From NCBI RefSeq assembly GCF_040393045.1, contig NZ_JBEBUX010000181.1, forward strand, positions 1-6,461: 6,461 nt of DNA. Direction: 5' to 3'. Below are positions 5,327 to 6,461 of the stretch, in pieces (positions within the stretch are counted from its first letter, which is position 1; each line of letters begins with the position of its first letter). The translations under genes and the position numbers were made by a program. Source of the DNA: Pollutimonas bauzanensis_A (GTDB lineage Bacteria; Pseudomonadota; Gammaproteobacteria; Burkholderiales; Burkholderiaceae_B). The notes beneath the pieces are model-generated. The model was not told where the DNA came from. It saw only the letters and a list, made by a program, of their open reading frames with translations, and did no database searches.

Positions 5327-6461
5327 ATGGGTTTTGGACAAGGTTTAAGCGGGCTGAACGCCGCGTCGCAGACATTGGATGTCATTGGCAACAACATTGC
5401 CAACTCCGGCACGGTCGGCTTCAAGTCCGGTACGGCCACCTTCGCCGACGTATATGCAAACTCGCGCGTGGGTCTGGGTGTGCAAGTCTCTGGCATCAAT
5501 CAGCGCTTTACCATAGGCACTATTGCCGGCACGGGCAACCAGTTCGATATGGCAGTCGATGGGGCCAAGGGCTTGTTCCGGGTTGTGGATAGCAGCGATA
5601 ACGTGCTCTATACCCGTAACGGCCAGTTTTTTGCCAACAAAGACAATTACATCGTTAATGCCCAGGGCCAGCGCCTGACCGGTTATATCGGCGGCAGCAC
5701 CACACCCCAGCCCATTACCGTGCCAGTGGGCAATATCGAGCCTGTCGCGACCAGTTCCATTACCAATAAACTCAATCTGGATGCTAATGCAAAATTGGCG
5801 GGTAATGCAGCGGTAGAGGTGATCGGCGTAATGATGTTGGACGACGGAACCGGCCCTGTTAAGTATGAATATACTGGTTCTTTGCCTACCCCTACCTGGG
5901 TAGGTGGAGTTTTTCCTCCGGATGGTAACTACACCACGGGTGATCCGGCTACTCCTGTCGTTTTTAGCGCTAATGGTACGTCAAGCGTTACATCCATCCC
6001 GCCGGGCGCGGGCAACATTGCTTACGCTCAAGCTGTTCCAGCAGCTCCGTTTGACGTTACAAACCCCGACAGCTTTACCCACATGCTGCCGATAACGGTG
6101 TATGACTCGCTTGGCAACCCGCACCAGCTGGCGCAATACTTTGCTAAGCGCGAACCAGATGCGGATGGCCTCAGTAAATGGGAAGTTTTCTATCAAATGG
6201 ACGGAGCACCGGTAACTACCCCTACTAGCGGAATCATGAAATTCAACGAGAATGGTGTAATTCCTCCGGGGCAAATTACTAATATTGATATCACGATGAC
6301 AGGTGTGGGCGGCGCAGGATCGCCGGCAGCACCTTTGAGCATCAATATCAACTACAACGATTCGACCCAGTTTGGTGGTGACTTTTCCAAGAGCTTCGTG
6401 CAGAACGGTTCGGCCACGGGTGAGTACGCCAGCATGTCGATTGCCGCCGATGGTTCTATTG
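5327..6461 (+). CDS. flgE: Flagellar hook protein FlgE, 3' end missing (378 codons visible)
   Basis: FlgE is the hook subunit, a curved universal joint built outside the outer membrane under the FlgD cap. The frame is open without a stop from ATG 5327 to the window edge. GAGG (5317-5320) lies 6 bases before the ATG, the best ribosome binding site in the operon. The N-terminal D0 motif is clear: MGFGQGLSGLNAASQTLDVI, then NNIANSGTVGFKSGTATFADVYANS (to about residue 46), followed by the D1 strands (VDGAKGLFRVVDSS, YTRNGQFFANKDNYIVNAQG). Later conserved hook segments are NPDSFTHMLPITVYDSLGNPH (246-266), TQFGGDF and SATGEYASMSIAADGS near the edge. Only the last D1/D0 part, roughly 80-100 residues, should be missing. 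Residues about 159-241 look variable and AT-richer than the start of the gene. Confidence 0.98.
   Translation, partial: MGFGQGLSGLNAASQTLDVIGNNIANSGTVGFKSGTATFADVYANSRVGLGVQVSGINQRFTIGTIAGTGNQFDMAVDGAKGLFRVVDSSDNVLYTRNGQFFANKDNYIVNAQGQRLTGYIGGSTTPQPITVPVGNIEPVATSSITNKLNLDANAKLAGNAAVEVIGVMMLDDGTGPVKYEYTGSLPTPTWVGGVFPPDGNYTTGDPATPVVFSANGTSSVTSIPPGAGNIAYAQAVPAAPFDVTNPDSFTHMLPITVYDSLGNPHQLAQYFAKREPDADGLSKWEVFYQMDGAPVTTPTSGIMKFNENGVIPPGQITNIDITMTGVGGAGSPAAPLSININYNDSTQFGGDFSKSFVQNGSATGEYASMSIAADGSI

Noticed and set aside
5254..5592. An open frame starting directly after the flgD stop, 112 codons
   Set aside because: It overlaps the start of flgE in another frame; flgE has the strong ribosome binding site and unmistakable D0 motif.
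5327..6461. Possible frameshift in flgE, because no complete open frame is closed there
   Set aside because: Codon-by-codon reading from ATG 5327 to the edge gives 378 sense codons with hook motifs in the right order; it simply continues beyond the window.

Overview
This window is part of the flagellar gene cluster of a Gram-negative bacterium, most likely a betaproteobacterium of the Alcaligenaceae (the Bordetella, Achromobacter and Pusillimonas group). Three things point there: a FlgE N-terminus of the MGFGQGLSGLNAASQTLDV type, the order flhF / flgN-flgM-flgA / flgB-flgC-flgD-flgE, and moderately GC-rich DNA. The taxon is inferred from recalled family resemblance, not from a search.

Layout, left to right. 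(1) Positions 1-1824 hold the 3' part of flhF on the plus strand. The window opens inside its P-loop. A typical SRP-type GTPase domain is followed by an unusually long C-terminal region of about 415 residues that I do not recognise. (2) Convergent to it on the minus strand is the set flgA, flgM, flgN, transcribed right to left. It encodes the periplasmic P-ring chaperone, the anti-sigma-28 factor and the FlgK/FlgL export chaperone. flgM has its own well-formed sigma-28 (FliA) promoter in the flgA-flgM gap and starts at a TTG codon behind a good Shine-Dalgarno sequence. (3) A 179-base divergent control region (3486-3664) separates flgA from flgB. It holds two inverted repeats and no other gene. 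(4) On the plus strand flgB, flgC, flgD and flgE run in one direction with gaps of 31, 40 and 73 bases: proximal rod, proximal rod, hook cap and hook protein. flgE is open to the right edge, with 378 codons visible and no frameshift.

How it works together. FlgB and FlgC build the rod above the MS ring, FlgA helps the P ring form around the rod, FlgD caps the growing hook and FlgE forms the hook. When the hook is finished FlgM is exported, sigma-28 is freed, and the flgM promoter seen here would replenish FlgM together with the filament-stage chaperone FlgN. FlhF belongs to the earlier step of placing or assembling the basal body.

Nothing here is a new biological system. The points most worth a second look are the long FlhF C-terminus, the inverted repeats between flgA and flgB, the variable segment in FlgE, and the hairpin between flgD and flgE. 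There is no RNA gene, mobile element, CRISPR array or broken gene that I can support.
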